Shown here: positions 26,324 to 34,902 of the stretch, in pieces
Layout: every line of letters begins with the position of its first letter
Position numbering within the stretch: position 1 is the first letter of the stretch
Origin: Microbacterium sp. 8M
Lineage (GTDB): Bacteria; Actinomycetota; Actinomycetes; Actinomycetales; Microbacteriaceae
DNA: 64,000 nt
Direction: 5' to 3'
Assembly: GCF_902506375.1 (NCBI RefSeq)
Contig: NZ_LR733284.1
Coordinates: 2,775,092-2,839,091, forward strand
Notes under the pieces: model-generated
Seen by the model: only the letters and a program-made list of their open reading frames with translations
Told to the model about the DNA's origin: nothing
Databases searched by the model: none
Translations under genes and position numbers: made by a program

Positions 26324-26578
26324 ATGCCGTCCCGCTCCGTCGTGATCCGTGCCGAGGGCGGGGCGCACGCGCGCCCCGTCGCCGAGCTGGTGCGGCTCTC
26401 CCTGGCGCATCAGGGCCCGGTGGGGCTCACGACGGCGGGCGGGCGCAGCGTGGACCTCGGCAGCGTGCTGGCGGTGATGGATCTCGCGCTCGTGCCGGGC
26501 GACGAGGTGGTGCTCACCGCCGAGGGACCAGGAGCCGAGCGGCTGCTGGAGACCCTCGCCGGGGTGCTGGACGGCTGA
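26324..26578 (+). CDS. HPr-like phosphocarrier protein
   Basis: 84 residues matching HPr in length and layout. The phosphorylatable His15 sits in G-A-H-A-R-P-V (canonical G-L-H-A-R-P-A), and Ser47 lies where HPr Ser46 falls (D-L-G-S-V-L-A-V-M). It begins 2 nt after the mutase stop, so it is co-transcribed with the purine salvage genes yet convergent on the PTS regulator gene. A true HPr is encoded in the mtl operon (28987-29268), so this is a second, more divergent copy. Its role is not known. Confidence 0.8.
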   Translation: MPSRSVVIRAEGGAHARPVAELVRLSLAHQGPVGLTTAGGRSVDLGSVLAVMDLALVPGDEVVLTAEGPGAERLLETLAGVLDG

Positions 26579-26599
26579 GCGCGCGTCCGCTCAGCCGTC
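26570..26599. terminator. bidirectional hairpin containing both stop codons
   Basis: Perfect 12-bp arms (26570-26581, 26588-26599) with a 6-nt loop. The left arm contains the HPr-like gene's stop and the right arm the regulator gene's stop. Both proteins therefore end in Asp-Gly. Confidence 0.7.
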
Positions 26600-28525
26600 G
26601 ATGACCGCGACGAGCTCGTCTAGGAACCCGGTGAAGGTCGTGCCCCGGCGCACGATCCGCTGCACGCTCTCGCCCTCGCCGAAGACCTCGACGAGCTGCT
26701 CGAACACCGTCTGGAACGCCTCGCGGTCGTGCTCGCTGAACGCGGCCAGGGCGACGACCTGCACCCGGCCGCTCCCCCACGCGACCGAACCGGCCGCGAC
26801 GCCCACGGCGATCGCAGTGCGCCGGGCGGTCATCTGCAGGGCGTGCGGGACGGCGAGCGCATCGCTGAACGCCGTCGAGGAGAGCCGCTCGCGCTGGATC
26901 GTGTTCTCGATGTAGTCCTCGCCGATGAGCCCCGCCTCCACCAGGCGGCCGCCGAGCAGGCGGATGATCCCCTCCTCGCCGACGTCCGGCAGCGGGTGCA
27001 CGAAGGCGTCCTCCGACAGGTAGCGGGACAGCTCCTCGCGGAGCCGGGCCAGCCGTCGCGCACGACGCAGCCGGGCGGCCGTCTGCTGCACGCGCTCCAC
27101 GTCGGCGTCGGTGAGGAACGGCTGGATCAGCACCGCCCGATCGGCTGCGGCCGGCAGCGGCACGGTCGTGAGCACCAGGTCGCTGTCGATCTCGGACTCC
27201 CGCGGATCCATCGCGGTGATCACCCGGACCACCTCGATCCCCTGGCCGAGGGAGTGGTCCACGCGGGAGCGGAGCACCTCGTGCAGCTCGTAGTAGCCGG
27301 GGCAGACGATCGTGGCCGTCAGCAGCGTCTCCGCCCGGCGGCTGCGCTCCAGGCGTCCGCCGATGTGCATCGCGACGTACGCGATCTCGTCGTCGTCCAC
27401 GCGGAGGCCCAGCCGCTCCTGCAGGCCGCTGACCACCGAGACGGCGACCTCGAAGATCATCGGGTACGCCGCCTTCAGCGACCGGGTCAGCGGGTTCCGC
27501 GCGCGCGACTCCTCCTGGGCGCGGCGGCGCAGGTTCTGCACGTGCAGGGCGAGGCGCAGGATGAACGCGTCGTCCACGAGGTCGACCTGGTAGTCGGACG
27601 ACGCCTGGACCACCTCGGCGCGCACCGCCGCCTCGACCTCCGCGTCGAGTCCCGCTCGCGCGAGCTCGGCGGGATCCGCGCCGCCCGGTGTCACGATCCT
27701 CGTCAGCACGAGGCGGGCGAGGTGCGCCAGATCCTCGTCGCCGAGCTCCACCCCGAGCTGCTCCCGCGCCAGGGTGCGGATCGCCTCGGCCACCGGATCC
27801 GCGGCGCTCCCGGATTCCGCGCCGTGGGAGCGGTCGGCCCCGTCGAGGGCGCGTCCGGCGGCGACCCGGTCCGCGGCGATCGCGATGTGCAGCAGCACGT
27901 CGGCGATCGCGAGCTCGTTGACGTAGTAGCCCAGCCTGCCCAGCGCGGAGACCAGCCCGTCCTTGAACGGGCCCACCGCATCCGGCGGGATGGTTCCGCC
28001 GGCGAGGGCGAGACGGAACGGATCCACCGGGAAGTCCGCGGCATCCATCTCGTCGTGCGCGAGCCTGCTCAGCAGCCGACGCTGGTCGCGCTCCGCGCCG
28101 CGCAGCCGCACGACGTCCCTGTCCCGCTCCAGGGTCAGCCGTGTCCCGTCGAGGAGCGACCGCACCCGGGCGAGATCCGCCTCGAGTGTGGCCTCGCTGA
28201 CGTGCAGCCGATCCGCGGTGTCGAAGACGTTGATCCCGGCCTCGTCGTCCAGGAGGGAGCGGACCAGTCCGTGCAGCCGTGCCCGCGGCGTCGAGTCCGC
28301 ACCCGCCTTGGCGGCGAGGGCGGCCCGGGCCGACGCGCCCGCACGGTAGCCCGCCGCACCAGAGACGACGGCCTCCCCGTCCGGCACCCGCGCGTTCAGC
28401 GCCGTCACGTACGCCCGGACGCTGCGCGGCGTCACGCCCAGCAGATCGGCCAGCCGCGGGCCCGTGATCCACGCGTCCTCGCGCAGCAGCACGCTCAGCA
28501 GCCGGTCCTGCCGTCGAGTCGACAC
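26591..28525 (-). CDS. mtlR: PRD-containing PTS regulator with EIIA domain (MtlR-like)
   Basis: 644 residues. Two N-terminal helix-turn-helix segments lie at about 1-60 and 80-140, followed by two PTS regulation domains with H-I-A-I-A-A-D-R and A-M-H-I-G-G-R-L. An EIIB-like stretch has a cysteine (I-V-C-P-G-Y-Y), and a C-terminal EIIA domain carries A-V-P-H-A-L. It should be activated or silenced by phosphate transfer from the mannitol PTS. The GTG at 28525 follows AAGGGA by 6 nt; the frame remains open to 28945 but that part is not homologous. It is divergent from the mtl operon. Confidence 0.85.
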   Translation of the reverse strand: MSTRRQDRLLSVLLREDAWITGPRLADLLGVTPRSVRAYVTALNARVPDGEAVVSGAAGYRAGASARAALAAKAGADSTPRARLHGLVRSLLDDEAGINVFDTADRLHVSEATLEADLARVRSLLDGTRLTLERDRDVVRLRGAERDQRRLLSRLAHDEMDAADFPVDPFRLALAGGTIPPDAVGPFKDGLVSALGRLGYYVNELAIADVLLHIAIAADRVAAGRALDGADRSHGAESGSAADPVAEAIRTLAREQLGVELGDEDLAHLARLVLTRIVTPGGADPAELARAGLDAEVEAAVRAEVVQASSDYQVDLVDDAFILRLALHVQNLRRRAQEESRARNPLTRSLKAAYPMIFEVAVSVVSGLQERLGLRVDDDEIAYVAMHIGGRLERSRRAETLLTATIVCPGYYELHEVLRSRVDHSLGQGIEVVRVITAMDPRESEIDSDLVLTTVPLPAAADRAVLIQPFLTDADVERVQQTAARLRRARRLARLREELSRYLSEDAFVHPLPDVGEEGIIRLLGGRLVEAGLIGEDYIENTIQRERLSSTAFSDALAVPHALQMTARRTAIAVGVAAGSVAWGSGRVQVVALAAFSEHDREAFQTVFEQLVEVFGEGESVQRIVRRGTTFTGFLDELVAVIDG

Positions 28526-28587
28526 CCGTTGTCCCTTCACCCGCCCGCGCACCGCACGGTCACCCTCATGATGCCAGGATCCGGACC

Positions 28588-28630
28588 CCCGGGTCGCGGA
28601 ACGCGTGTTCCGCCCGGGCGGAAGAGTTCC
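28588..28630. promoter_or_regulatory. mtl operator region: CGGAAC-GCGT-GTTCCG dyad
   Basis: A 6-4-6 dyad (28597-28612), extended by outer CCCGG/CCGGG arms, lies in the divergent gap. GGAA-GAG-TTCC (28620-28630) is a possible half-strength second site. It is a likely binding place for the PRD regulator. Confidence 0.5.
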
Positions 28631-28634
28631 TGGT

Positions 28635-28653
28635 GGCTGCCGCTGCGGCAGCC
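28635..28653 (+). promoter_or_regulatory. stem-loop in the mtl operon leader
   Basis: GGCTGCC-GCTGC-GGCAGCC, a 7-bp stem with a 5-nt loop, 32 nt before the first ORF. It lies upstream of the GGAGGAACGA ribosome-binding site and does not cover it. Confidence 0.45.
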
Positions 28654-28684
28654 GTCGAAGAATGAGCATCGGAGGAACGAATCG

Positions 28685-28990
28685 ATGAGGATCCAGGTCA
28701 TCTGCGGCGCCGGCGCATCCAGCACCTTCGTCGCGGCCCGGCTGCGGCGCGCCGCGCTCGCCGCCGGCTCCGAATGGGACGTCTCCGCGGCTCCGGCCGA
28801 CGGAGTGGACGCGTTCGCCGACGTCGTCCTGCTGGGCCCCCACATCGCCGCGCTCCGGGAGGACATCGGACGGCGGGCGCCGCGCGCGCTCGTCGTGGTG
28901 CTCCCAGAGGACGCCTTCACCGATCTCGACGGCAGCCGCATCCACACGTTCGTGGCGGCCGCCGTCTCCGCACCGAAAGGAACGTCATGA
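28685..28990 (+). CDS. stand-alone PTS IIB-like protein (lactose/cellobiose type)
   Basis: A 101-residue protein with the P-loop-like phosphocysteine motif of PTS IIB domains: I-C-G-A-G-A-S-S-T-F, with Cys7 as acceptor. A flavodoxin-like strand pattern ends V-V-L-P-E-D-A-F. MtlA of this operon already has its own IIB domain, so this extra IIB has no obvious IIC partner. It is the first gene of the operon, with GGAGGAA upstream, and its stop overlaps the HPr ATG (ATGA). It might be a regulatory phosphate acceptor, perhaps for the PRD regulator; that is conjecture. Confidence 0.75.
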   Translation: MRIQVICGAGASSTFVAARLRRAALAAGSEWDVSAAPADGVDAFADVVLLGPHIAALREDIGRRAPRALVVVLPEDAFTDLDGSRIHTFVAAAVSAPKGTS

Positions 28991-29268
28991 CCGCGCAGAC
29001 CCGCACCGTCCGCATCGGCTCATCCCACGGACTGCACGCCCGCCCGGCGAAGATCTTCGCCCAGGCTGCCAAGGAGACCGGGATCCCCGTGACCATCGCC
29101 AAGGACGCGGGCAAGGCGGTGAACGCCGCGAGCATCCTCGGCGTCATCGCTCTCGGCCTCGAGCAGGGCGACTACGCGACGCTGACCGCAGAGGGCGACA
29201 GCGCCGAGGCGGCCCTCGACCGGCTCTCCGAACTGCTGTCCACCGACCACGACGAAGGCGCCGCCTGA
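28987..29268 (+). CDS. ptsH: phosphocarrier protein HPr
   Basis: 93 residues with canonical HPr motifs. The phosphorylation site His17 is in H-G-L-H-A-R-P-A, and the regulatory-serine region is N-A-A-S-I-L-G-V-I-A-L with Ser49. It receives phosphate from Enzyme I, encoded immediately downstream with a one-base overlap, and passes it to MtlF. Having ptsH and ptsI inside a sugar-specific operon, rather than in a separate pts operon, makes this locus self-sufficient. Confidence 0.95.
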   Translation: MTAQTRTVRIGSSHGLHARPAKIFAQAAKETGIPVTIAKDAGKAVNAASILGVIALGLEQGDYATLTAEGDSAEAALDRLSELLSTDHDEGAA

Positions 29269-30917
29269 TGGCCGTGCTGCGCGGCGTCGGCATCGGCCAG
29301 GGCGTGGCGACGGGCCCCGTCCGGCACATGGCGGAAGCGCCTCCCGCGCCCGAGAACACCCCGAGCGCCGTCGGCGCCGACGCCGAGCGCTCCCGCGTGC
29401 AGGACGCGATCGCCGCCGTCGCCGCCGAGCTGAACCGCCGCGCGGAGGCCGCCGGCGGCGCCGCCCGCGAGGTGCTCGAGGCGCAGGCGATGATCGCCGA
29501 GGATCCGACTCTCGCCGACGAGGTCGAGGAGCGGATCGGCGCGGGGGCCACCGCGGAGTGGGCCGTGCACGACGCGTTCGCGGGCTTCCGCGCATCCCTG
29601 GAGGCCGTCGGCGGCTACCTCGGCGAGCGCGCGGCGGACCTCGACGACATCGCCCAGCGCGTGATCGCACGGCTGCGCGGCGTCGCCGCCCCCGGCGTCC
29701 CCGACTCCGAGCATCCGTTCGTGCTCGTCGCCCGCGACCTCGCCCCCGCTGACACCGCCCTGCTCGACCTGGAGAAGGTCCTCGCCCTGGTCACCACGGA
29801 CGGCGGCCCGACCTCGCACACCGCGATCCTCGCCCGGGAGAAGGGCATCGTCGCCGTCGTCGGCGCCGCCGAGGCGGCCTCCGTCACCGACGGCGAGACC
29901 GTGATCGTGGACGCCGCCGCGGGCACCGTCACGACGGAGCCCGCGGCAGACGAGATCGAGCGTGCCCTGACCCGCGCCGCGGACCGCCGCGCCGCCGACA
30001 CCGCACCGGCGACGCCGGGCGCGCTCGCGGACGGCACGCCGATCGCGCTGCTCGCGAACCTCGGCAAGCCCGGCGATGCCGCCGATGCCGTGGCCCGCGG
30101 TGCGGAGGGCGTGGGGCTGTTCCGCACGGAGTTCCTGTTCCTCTCCGCCACCCAGGCGCCCACCGTGGCCGCGCAGCGCGACGCGTACCGGGAGCTGCTC
30201 TCCGCGTTCCCCGGCCGCAAGGTGGTCGTGCGCGTGCTCGACGCCGGTGCGGACAAGCCGCTGCCGTTCCTCAACGACGCGCACGAGGAGAACCCTGCGC
30301 TCGGGCTGCGCGGCCTGCGCGCGCTCCGCGCCAGCGAGGACATCCTCCGCGAGCAGCTGACCGCCCTCGCCGAGGCGGACGCCGAGACCGACGCAGACCT
30401 GTGGGTGATGGCTCCGATGGTCGCGACCGTCGAGGAGACCGCCTACTTCACCGCCCTGGCCCGCGAGTACGGACTGCGCACGGCCGGCATCATGGTGGAG
30501 GTCCCGGCTTCCGCCCTCCTCGCCGACCGACTGCTCGCGCATGCGGACTTCGCCTCCATCGGGACGAACGACCTCACCCAGTACACGATGGCCGCCGACC
30601 GGCTGCTCGGTTCGGTCGCGTCCTTCCAGGACCCCTGGCATCCGGCCGTGCTCCGCCTGGTCGCCGAGGTCGGCCGTGCCGGAGCCGCGCTCGGCAAGCC
30701 CGTCGGGGTGTGCGGCGAGGCGGCGGCCGATCCCCTGCTCGCCGTCGTGCTCGCCGGCCTCGGCGTCGGCTCGCTCTCGATGGCGCCGGCGGCGCTGGCC
30801 GATGTGCGTCGCGCACTCGCCCAGCACACGCTCGAGGACGCGCAGCGCCTCGCCGCCGCCGCTCTCGGCGCCGACGACGCCGACTCCGCCCGCGCCGCGG
30901 CGCAGAGCGCCGGCTGA
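29268..30917 (+). CDS. ptsI: PTS Enzyme I (phosphoenolpyruvate-protein phosphotransferase)
   Basis: 549 residues, slightly shorter than E. coli EI (575). The HPr-binding helical part is followed by the swivelling domain with the active-site His184 (G-G-P-T-S-H-T-A-I-L-A-R). The PEP-binding barrel has G-V-G-L-F-R-T-E-F-L near 279-288, and the catalytic Cys is in V-C-G-E-A-A-A-D-P near 479. It starts the phosphate relay from PEP in the cytosol. It is translationally linked to ptsH (TGATG). Confidence 0.96.
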   Translation: MAVLRGVGIGQGVATGPVRHMAEAPPAPENTPSAVGADAERSRVQDAIAAVAAELNRRAEAAGGAAREVLEAQAMIAEDPTLADEVEERIGAGATAEWAVHDAFAGFRASLEAVGGYLGERAADLDDIAQRVIARLRGVAAPGVPDSEHPFVLVARDLAPADTALLDLEKVLALVTTDGGPTSHTAILAREKGIVAVVGAAEAASVTDGETVIVDAAAGTVTTEPAADEIERALTRAADRRAADTAPATPGALADGTPIALLANLGKPGDAADAVARGAEGVGLFRTEFLFLSATQAPTVAAQRDAYRELLSAFPGRKVVVRVLDAGADKPLPFLNDAHEENPALGLRGLRALRASEDILREQLTALAEADAETDADLWVMAPMVATVEETAYFTALAREYGLRTAGIMVEVPASALLADRLLAHADFASIGTNDLTQYTMAADRLLGSVASFQDPWHPAVLRLVAEVGRAGAALGKPVGVCGEAAADPLLAVVLAGLGVGSLSMAPAALADVRRALAQHTLEDAQRLAAAALGADDADSARAAAQSAG

Positions 30918-30970
30918 ACCCCCTTCCCGACAGATCCCTCCCCCGAATCCACACAGAAAGCGATGACATC

Positions 30971-32581
30971 ATGACGACGACGTCACCCACCGCCTCCCCG
31001 CGCTCAGCCCGAGTCGCGGTGCAGAGGTTCGGCACCTTCCTCTCCGGCATGATCATGCCGAACATCGCGGCCTTCATCGCCTGGGGCCTCATCACCACCC
31101 TGTTCATCGCGGCGGGCTGGCTGGGCTGGTGGCATCCGGTCTCCGACATGCTCGGCGGCTTCGGCAACGCCGACAAGATCGGCTGGACGCATGCCATGAC
31201 GGCCCTCGCCAAGGCACCGGACGGCTCCACGTTCCCGCAGTACGTGGGTCTGGTCGGCTCGATGATCACCTATCTGCTGCCGCTGCTCATCGCGAACACC
31301 GGCGGACGCATGGTCTACGGCGAGCGCGGCGGCGTCGTCGCCACGATCGCCACCATGGGCGTGATCGTCGGCACCACCATCCCGATGTTCCTCGGCGCGA
31401 TGATCATGGGCCCGCTGGCGGCGTGGATCACGAAGCAGATGGACAGGCTGTGGGACGGCAAGATCCGCCCCGGCTTCGAGATGCTCGTGAACAACTTCTC
31501 CGCCGGTATCCTCGGCATGCTCCTCGCGATCGCCGGGTTCTTCGGATTCGGTCCGCTGATCTCCGCGGTCAGCGGGTTCCTCGGCACCATCGTGGCCTGG
31601 CTCGTCTCTGTCGGACTGCTTCCGCTGCTGTCGATCATCGTCGAGCCCGCGAAGATCCTGTTCCTGAACAACGCCATCAACCACGGCGTGTTCACGCCGC
31701 TCGGCATCCAGCAGGCGAGCGAGACCGGGAAGTCGATCCTGTTCCTCATCGAGGCGAACCCCGGCCCCGGACTCGGGATCCTGCTCGCGTTCACGTTCTT
31801 CGGCGTCGGCGCGGCGAAGGCGAGCGCGCCGGGGGCGATCATCATCCAGTTCCTCGGCGGCATCCACGAGATCTACTTCCCGTACGTGCTCATGAAGCCG
31901 ATCCTGGTCATCGCGGCGATCGGCGGCGGCATGACCGGTGTCGCCACGAACGCGCTGTTCCACAGCGGCCTGCGCTTCCCGGCTGCACCCGGCAGCATCA
32001 TCGCGGTACTGCTCGCGACCGCCTCCGACAGCTACCTGGGCGTGATCCTGTCGGTCGTGCTCGCTGCGACGGTCTCGTTCCTGCTGTCGTCGCTGTTCCT
32101 GCTCCGCACGCGCAAGCGCGACCTCGCCACGGAGGGCGCCGGCGACCTGTCCGCGGCGATCGCTCAGACCGAGGCCAACAAGGGCAAGGCGTCCTCGGCG
32201 CTGTCCGGCCTGCGCGAGCGCACCGCGGCCGAAGCGGGCGCCGAGGCCGCTCCCGCCACCGCCGGCAGCGCCGTCGTCGACAAGCAGATCTCCAAGATCG
32301 TCTTCGCCTGCGACGCCGGGATGGGCTCGTCCGCGATGGGTGCGAGCGTGCTGCGGAACAAGATCAAGAAGGCCGGGATCGAAGGCGTCGACGTCACCAA
32401 CAAGGCGATCGCGAACCTGGACGGCAGCGAGGACCTGATCATCACGCAGCAGCAGCTGACCGACCGCGCCCGCGCGCGCAACGGCGAGGCGATGCACGTG
32501 TCGGTGGACAACTTCATGAACTCGCCGCGCTACGACGAGGTCGTCGAGCTCGTCCGCAAGCAGCACGACGGCGAAGCCTGA
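30971..32581 (+). CDS. mtlA: mannitol-specific PTS EIICB component MtlA
   Basis: 536 residues. The IIC membrane domain (about 20-385) has the substrate motif G-G-I-H-E-I-Y-F with His299-Glu300. A short linker and a cytosolic IIB domain follow, with phosphocysteine Cys447 in F-A-C-D-A-G-M-G-S-S-A-M-G. The IIA domain found fused in E. coli MtlA is separate here (MtlF, next gene). It imports mannitol and phosphorylates it to mannitol-1-phosphate. A 53-nt gap with AGAAAG precedes the ATG. Confidence 0.95.
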   Translation: MTTTSPTASPRSARVAVQRFGTFLSGMIMPNIAAFIAWGLITTLFIAAGWLGWWHPVSDMLGGFGNADKIGWTHAMTALAKAPDGSTFPQYVGLVGSMITYLLPLLIANTGGRMVYGERGGVVATIATMGVIVGTTIPMFLGAMIMGPLAAWITKQMDRLWDGKIRPGFEMLVNNFSAGILGMLLAIAGFFGFGPLISAVSGFLGTIVAWLVSVGLLPLLSIIVEPAKILFLNNAINHGVFTPLGIQQASETGKSILFLIEANPGPGLGILLAFTFFGVGAAKASAPGAIIIQFLGGIHEIYFPYVLMKPILVIAAIGGGMTGVATNALFHSGLRFPAAPGSIIAVLLATASDSYLGVILSVVLAATVSFLLSSLFLLRTRKRDLATEGAGDLSAAIAQTEANKGKASSALSGLRERTAAEAGAEAAPATAGSAVVDKQISKIVFACDAGMGSSAMGASVLRNKIKKAGIEGVDVTNKAIANLDGSEDLIITQQQLTDRARARNGEAMHVSVDNFMNSPRYDEVVELVRKQHDGEA

Positions 32582-32608
32582 CCCGACCGGTACGAGAGGA
32601 ACACCACG

Positions 32609-33040
32609 ATGAGCATCCTGACCCCCGACCGCGTCCGCATCCACGCCGGCTCCGCCACCCAGGAGGAGGCGCTGCAGGAGGCCGCCGGCCTCCTGCAGGC
32701 CGCAGGCGCGGTGACCCCCGCGTATCTCGACGCGATGAGGCAGCGCGAGCAGACCGTCTCCACGTTCATGGGCAACGGGCTCGCCATCCCGCACGGCACG
32801 AACGAGGCCAAGGGAGAGATCCTCGCCTCCGCGCTGTGCGTGCTGCGCTACGACGGCGGCGTGGACTGGGCGGGCGACCCGGTGACCTTCGTGATCGGCA
32901 TCGCGGGCCGCGGTGACGAGCACCTGGAGATCCTGTCGCAGATCGCGATCACGTTCTCGGATGAGGACGAGGTCGCCCGCCTCGCCGCCGCCGGCTCCGC
33001 CGAGGAGCTGTACGAGCTGCTGGCGGGGGTGAACGGCTGA
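32609..33040 (+). CDS. mtlF: mannitol-specific PTS EIIA component MtlF
   Basis: 143 residues of the PTS fructose/mannitol EIIA family. The active-site His62 is in G-L-A-I-P-H-G-T, with G-N-G just before it. It carries phosphate from HPr to Cys447 of MtlA. GAGAGGAAC provides a strong ribosome-binding site. Its stop overlaps the mtlD start by one base (TGATG). Confidence 0.95.
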   Translation: MSILTPDRVRIHAGSATQEEALQEAAGLLQAAGAVTPAYLDAMRQREQTVSTFMGNGLAIPHGTNEAKGEILASALCVLRYDGGVDWAGDPVTFVIGIAGRGDEHLEILSQIAITFSDEDEVARLAAAGSAEELYELLAGVNG

Positions 33041-34185
33041 TGCCCGTCGCGGTGCACTTCGGCGCGGGCAACATCGGGCGCGGCTTCGTGGGCCTGCTGC
33101 TGCACGAGGGCGGGTACGACCTGGTGTTCTCGGACGTTGCTGCCGACCTCGTGAACGCGATCAACGCCGCGCCGGAGTACACCGTGCACGAGGCGGGTCC
33201 CGGAGGCGCCGACCACGTCGTCACCGGCTACCGCGCGGTGGACAGCCGCACCGACCCCGAAGCCGCGGCCGCCGCGGTCGCCACGGCCGACGTCGTGACG
33301 ACCGCGGTCGGCCCGACCGTGCTGCGGTTCGTGGCGCCGACCATCGTGGCGGGGCTGCGACTGCGCGACCCCGACCTGCCGCCGCTGCAGGTCATGGCCT
33401 GCGAGAACGCGATCGGCGCGACCGACCTGCTGCGCACCGAGATCGCCGCCGCCGCGGGAGACGACTCGGCGCTCCTCGCGCGTGCCGTGTTCGCGAACAC
33501 CGCCGTCGACAGGATCGTGCCGGCTCAGGCGCCGGGTCAGGGCGTCGACGTCACGGTGGAGCCCTACTTCGAGTGGGCGATCGAGAGCGGGCCGTTCGGC
33601 GACCGTCCGCCGCACATCCCGGGTGCGCACTTCGTCGACGACCTCGCGCCCTACATCGAGCGCAAGCTGTTCACCGTGAACACGGGGCATGCCGCGACCG
33701 CCTACTTCGGCGAGCGCGCCGGTGCGATCACGATCGCCGAGGCGCTGCAGGACCCGGCGACCGCGGCGGCGGTCGAGGCCGCGCTCGAGGAGACGTCGAA
33801 CGTGCTGTCCGCGGTGCACGGCCTGGATCCGGAGGAGCTCTCCCGGTACCGCGCGAAGATCCTGGACCGGTTCCGCAACCCGCTGCTCCCGGACACCGTG
33901 CGCCGGGTGGGCCGGCAGCCGCTGCGCAAGCTGTCGCGGCATGAGAGGTTCATCGGCCCGGCGGCCATGGCCGCGGAACGAGGTCTCGGCACGTCGGCGC
34001 TGGTCGCCGCGGTCGGTGCCGCGTTGTCCTTCGACGCACCAGAGGACGAGGAGTCGGTGCGGCTGCAGGAGCTGCTGCGCGCCCTCGACGCCGACGCGTT
34101 CACCGTCGAGGTCACCGGCCTCGACGCCGCGCATCCGCTGTACGCCCCGGTGCGCGACGAGGTCGCCCGGCATCAGGATCGGTAG
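33040..34185 (+). CDS. mtlD: mannitol-1-phosphate 5-dehydrogenase
   Basis: A 381-residue long-chain polyol dehydrogenase. The NAD-binding [11 protein letters not shown] is at 8-18, and the catalytic lysine segment is in the C-terminal half around the family motif [10 protein letters not shown] (about 208-217). It oxidises mannitol-1-phosphate to fructose-6-phosphate, completing the pathway encoded by this operon. It is the last gene of the mtl operon, with a 50-nt gap to an independently promoted acetyltransferase gene. Confidence 0.96.
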   Translation: MPVAVHFGAGNIGRGFVGLLLHEGGYDLVFSDVAADLVNAINAAPEYTVHEAGPGGADHVVTGYRAVDSRTDPEAAAAAVATADVVTTAVGPTVLRFVAPTIVAGLRLRDPDLPPLQVMACENAIGATDLLRTEIAAAAGDDSALLARAVFANTAVDRIVPAQAPGQGVDVTVEPYFEWAIESGPFGDRPPHIPGAHFVDDLAPYIERKLFTVNTGHAATAYFGERAGAITIAEALQDPATAAAVEAALEETSNVLSAVHGLDPEELSRYRAKILDRFRNPLLPDTVRRVGRQPLRKLSRHERFIGPAAMAAERGLGTSALVAAVGAALSFDAPEDEESVRLQELLRALDADAFTVEVTGLDAAHPLYAPVRDEVARHQDR

Positions 34186-34223
34186 TGCGAAGGTCGACAC
34201 CGGCGACGACCCCACGGCGCGGC

Positions 34224-34229
34224 TAGGCT
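34224..34229 (+). promoter_or_regulatory. -10 box TAGGCT, leaderless acetyltransferase gene
   Basis: TAGGCT ends 6 nt before the ATG at 34236, showing that this gene is separate from the mtl operon. Confidence 0.6.
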
Positions 34230-34235
34230 CGTGGC

Positions 34236-34853
34236 ATGGACTTCGCCGCGCCGGTCACCCTCGAGAACGACTTCGTCCGGCTGGAGCCGCTGAGCGCGGA
34301 TCACGCCGAGGACCTCGCCGCCGCGACCGCCGGGCTCGAGGATCGCTGGTACACGAGCGTCCCGTCCGCCGAGGGCGTGCCCGCGGAGATCGCACGCCGC
34401 CGACGGATGCACGCGGAGGGATCCATGAACCCGTTCGCGATCGTGTCGCTCGACACCGGTCGCGCGGTCGGGATGACGACCTATTGCGACATCGATCAGC
34501 CGAACCGCGCCGTCGAGATCGGCTACACCTGGCTGTCGCCCGAGGTGCACGGCACGGCGGTGAACCCGTCCGCCAAGCGCCTGCTGCTCGCGCACGCGTT
34601 CGAGACATGCGCAGCGAACCGCGTGCAGTTCTGCACGCACTTCCACAACCGTCAGTCGCGCGCCGCGATCGAGCGGCTCGGCGCCAAGCTCGACGGGATC
34701 CTTCGCAACCACCGCATCGGGCCCGACGGCGCGCTGCGGGACACCGTGGTGTACTCGATCCTCCCCCACGAGTGGCCGGCGGTGCGCAACGGCCTCGACG
34801 CCCGGCTCGACCGGCGCAGGTCGCTCCTCCCGTCGTTCTCAGCCGACCGATAG
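34236..34853 (+). CDS. GNAT N-acetyltransferase, RimJ/RimL-like
   Basis: A 205-residue protein of the Acetyltransf_3 group. The I-G-Y-T-W-L-S-P-E-V-H-G-T strand-loop (about 90-102) takes the place of the acetyl-CoA loop. The C-terminal motif N-R-Q-S-R-A-A-I-E-R-L-G-A-K (about 136-149) is typical of RimJ/RimL-like enzymes. It could modify a protein N-terminus or an amino compound. No partner is evident; the following monooxygenase has its own promoter. Confidence 0.88.
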   Translation: MDFAAPVTLENDFVRLEPLSADHAEDLAAATAGLEDRWYTSVPSAEGVPAEIARRRRMHAEGSMNPFAIVSLDTGRAVGMTTYCDIDQPNRAVEIGYTWLSPEVHGTAVNPSAKRLLLAHAFETCAANRVQFCTHFHNRQSRAAIERLGAKLDGILRNHRIGPDGALRDTVVYSILPHEWPAVRNGLDARLDRRRSLLPSFSADR

Positions 34854-34856
34854 GAT
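34851..34856 (+). promoter_or_regulatory. -10 box TAGGAT of the monooxygenase-epimerase operon
   Basis: RNA would begin near 34863, giving a leader of about 40 nt with GGGGAGAAC before the ATG at 34903. Unlike its neighbours this transcript is therefore not leaderless. Confidence 0.5.
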
Positions 34857-34902
34857 CGGGGCACTGCGCGCGGCGGCCCGGGACCGCGCGGATGGGGAGA
34901 AC

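Noticed and set aside
26591..34185. mtl locus as a recently acquired island
   Set aside because: Base composition and codon use by eye match the neighbours, and no integrase, tRNA or flanking direct repeats are seen.
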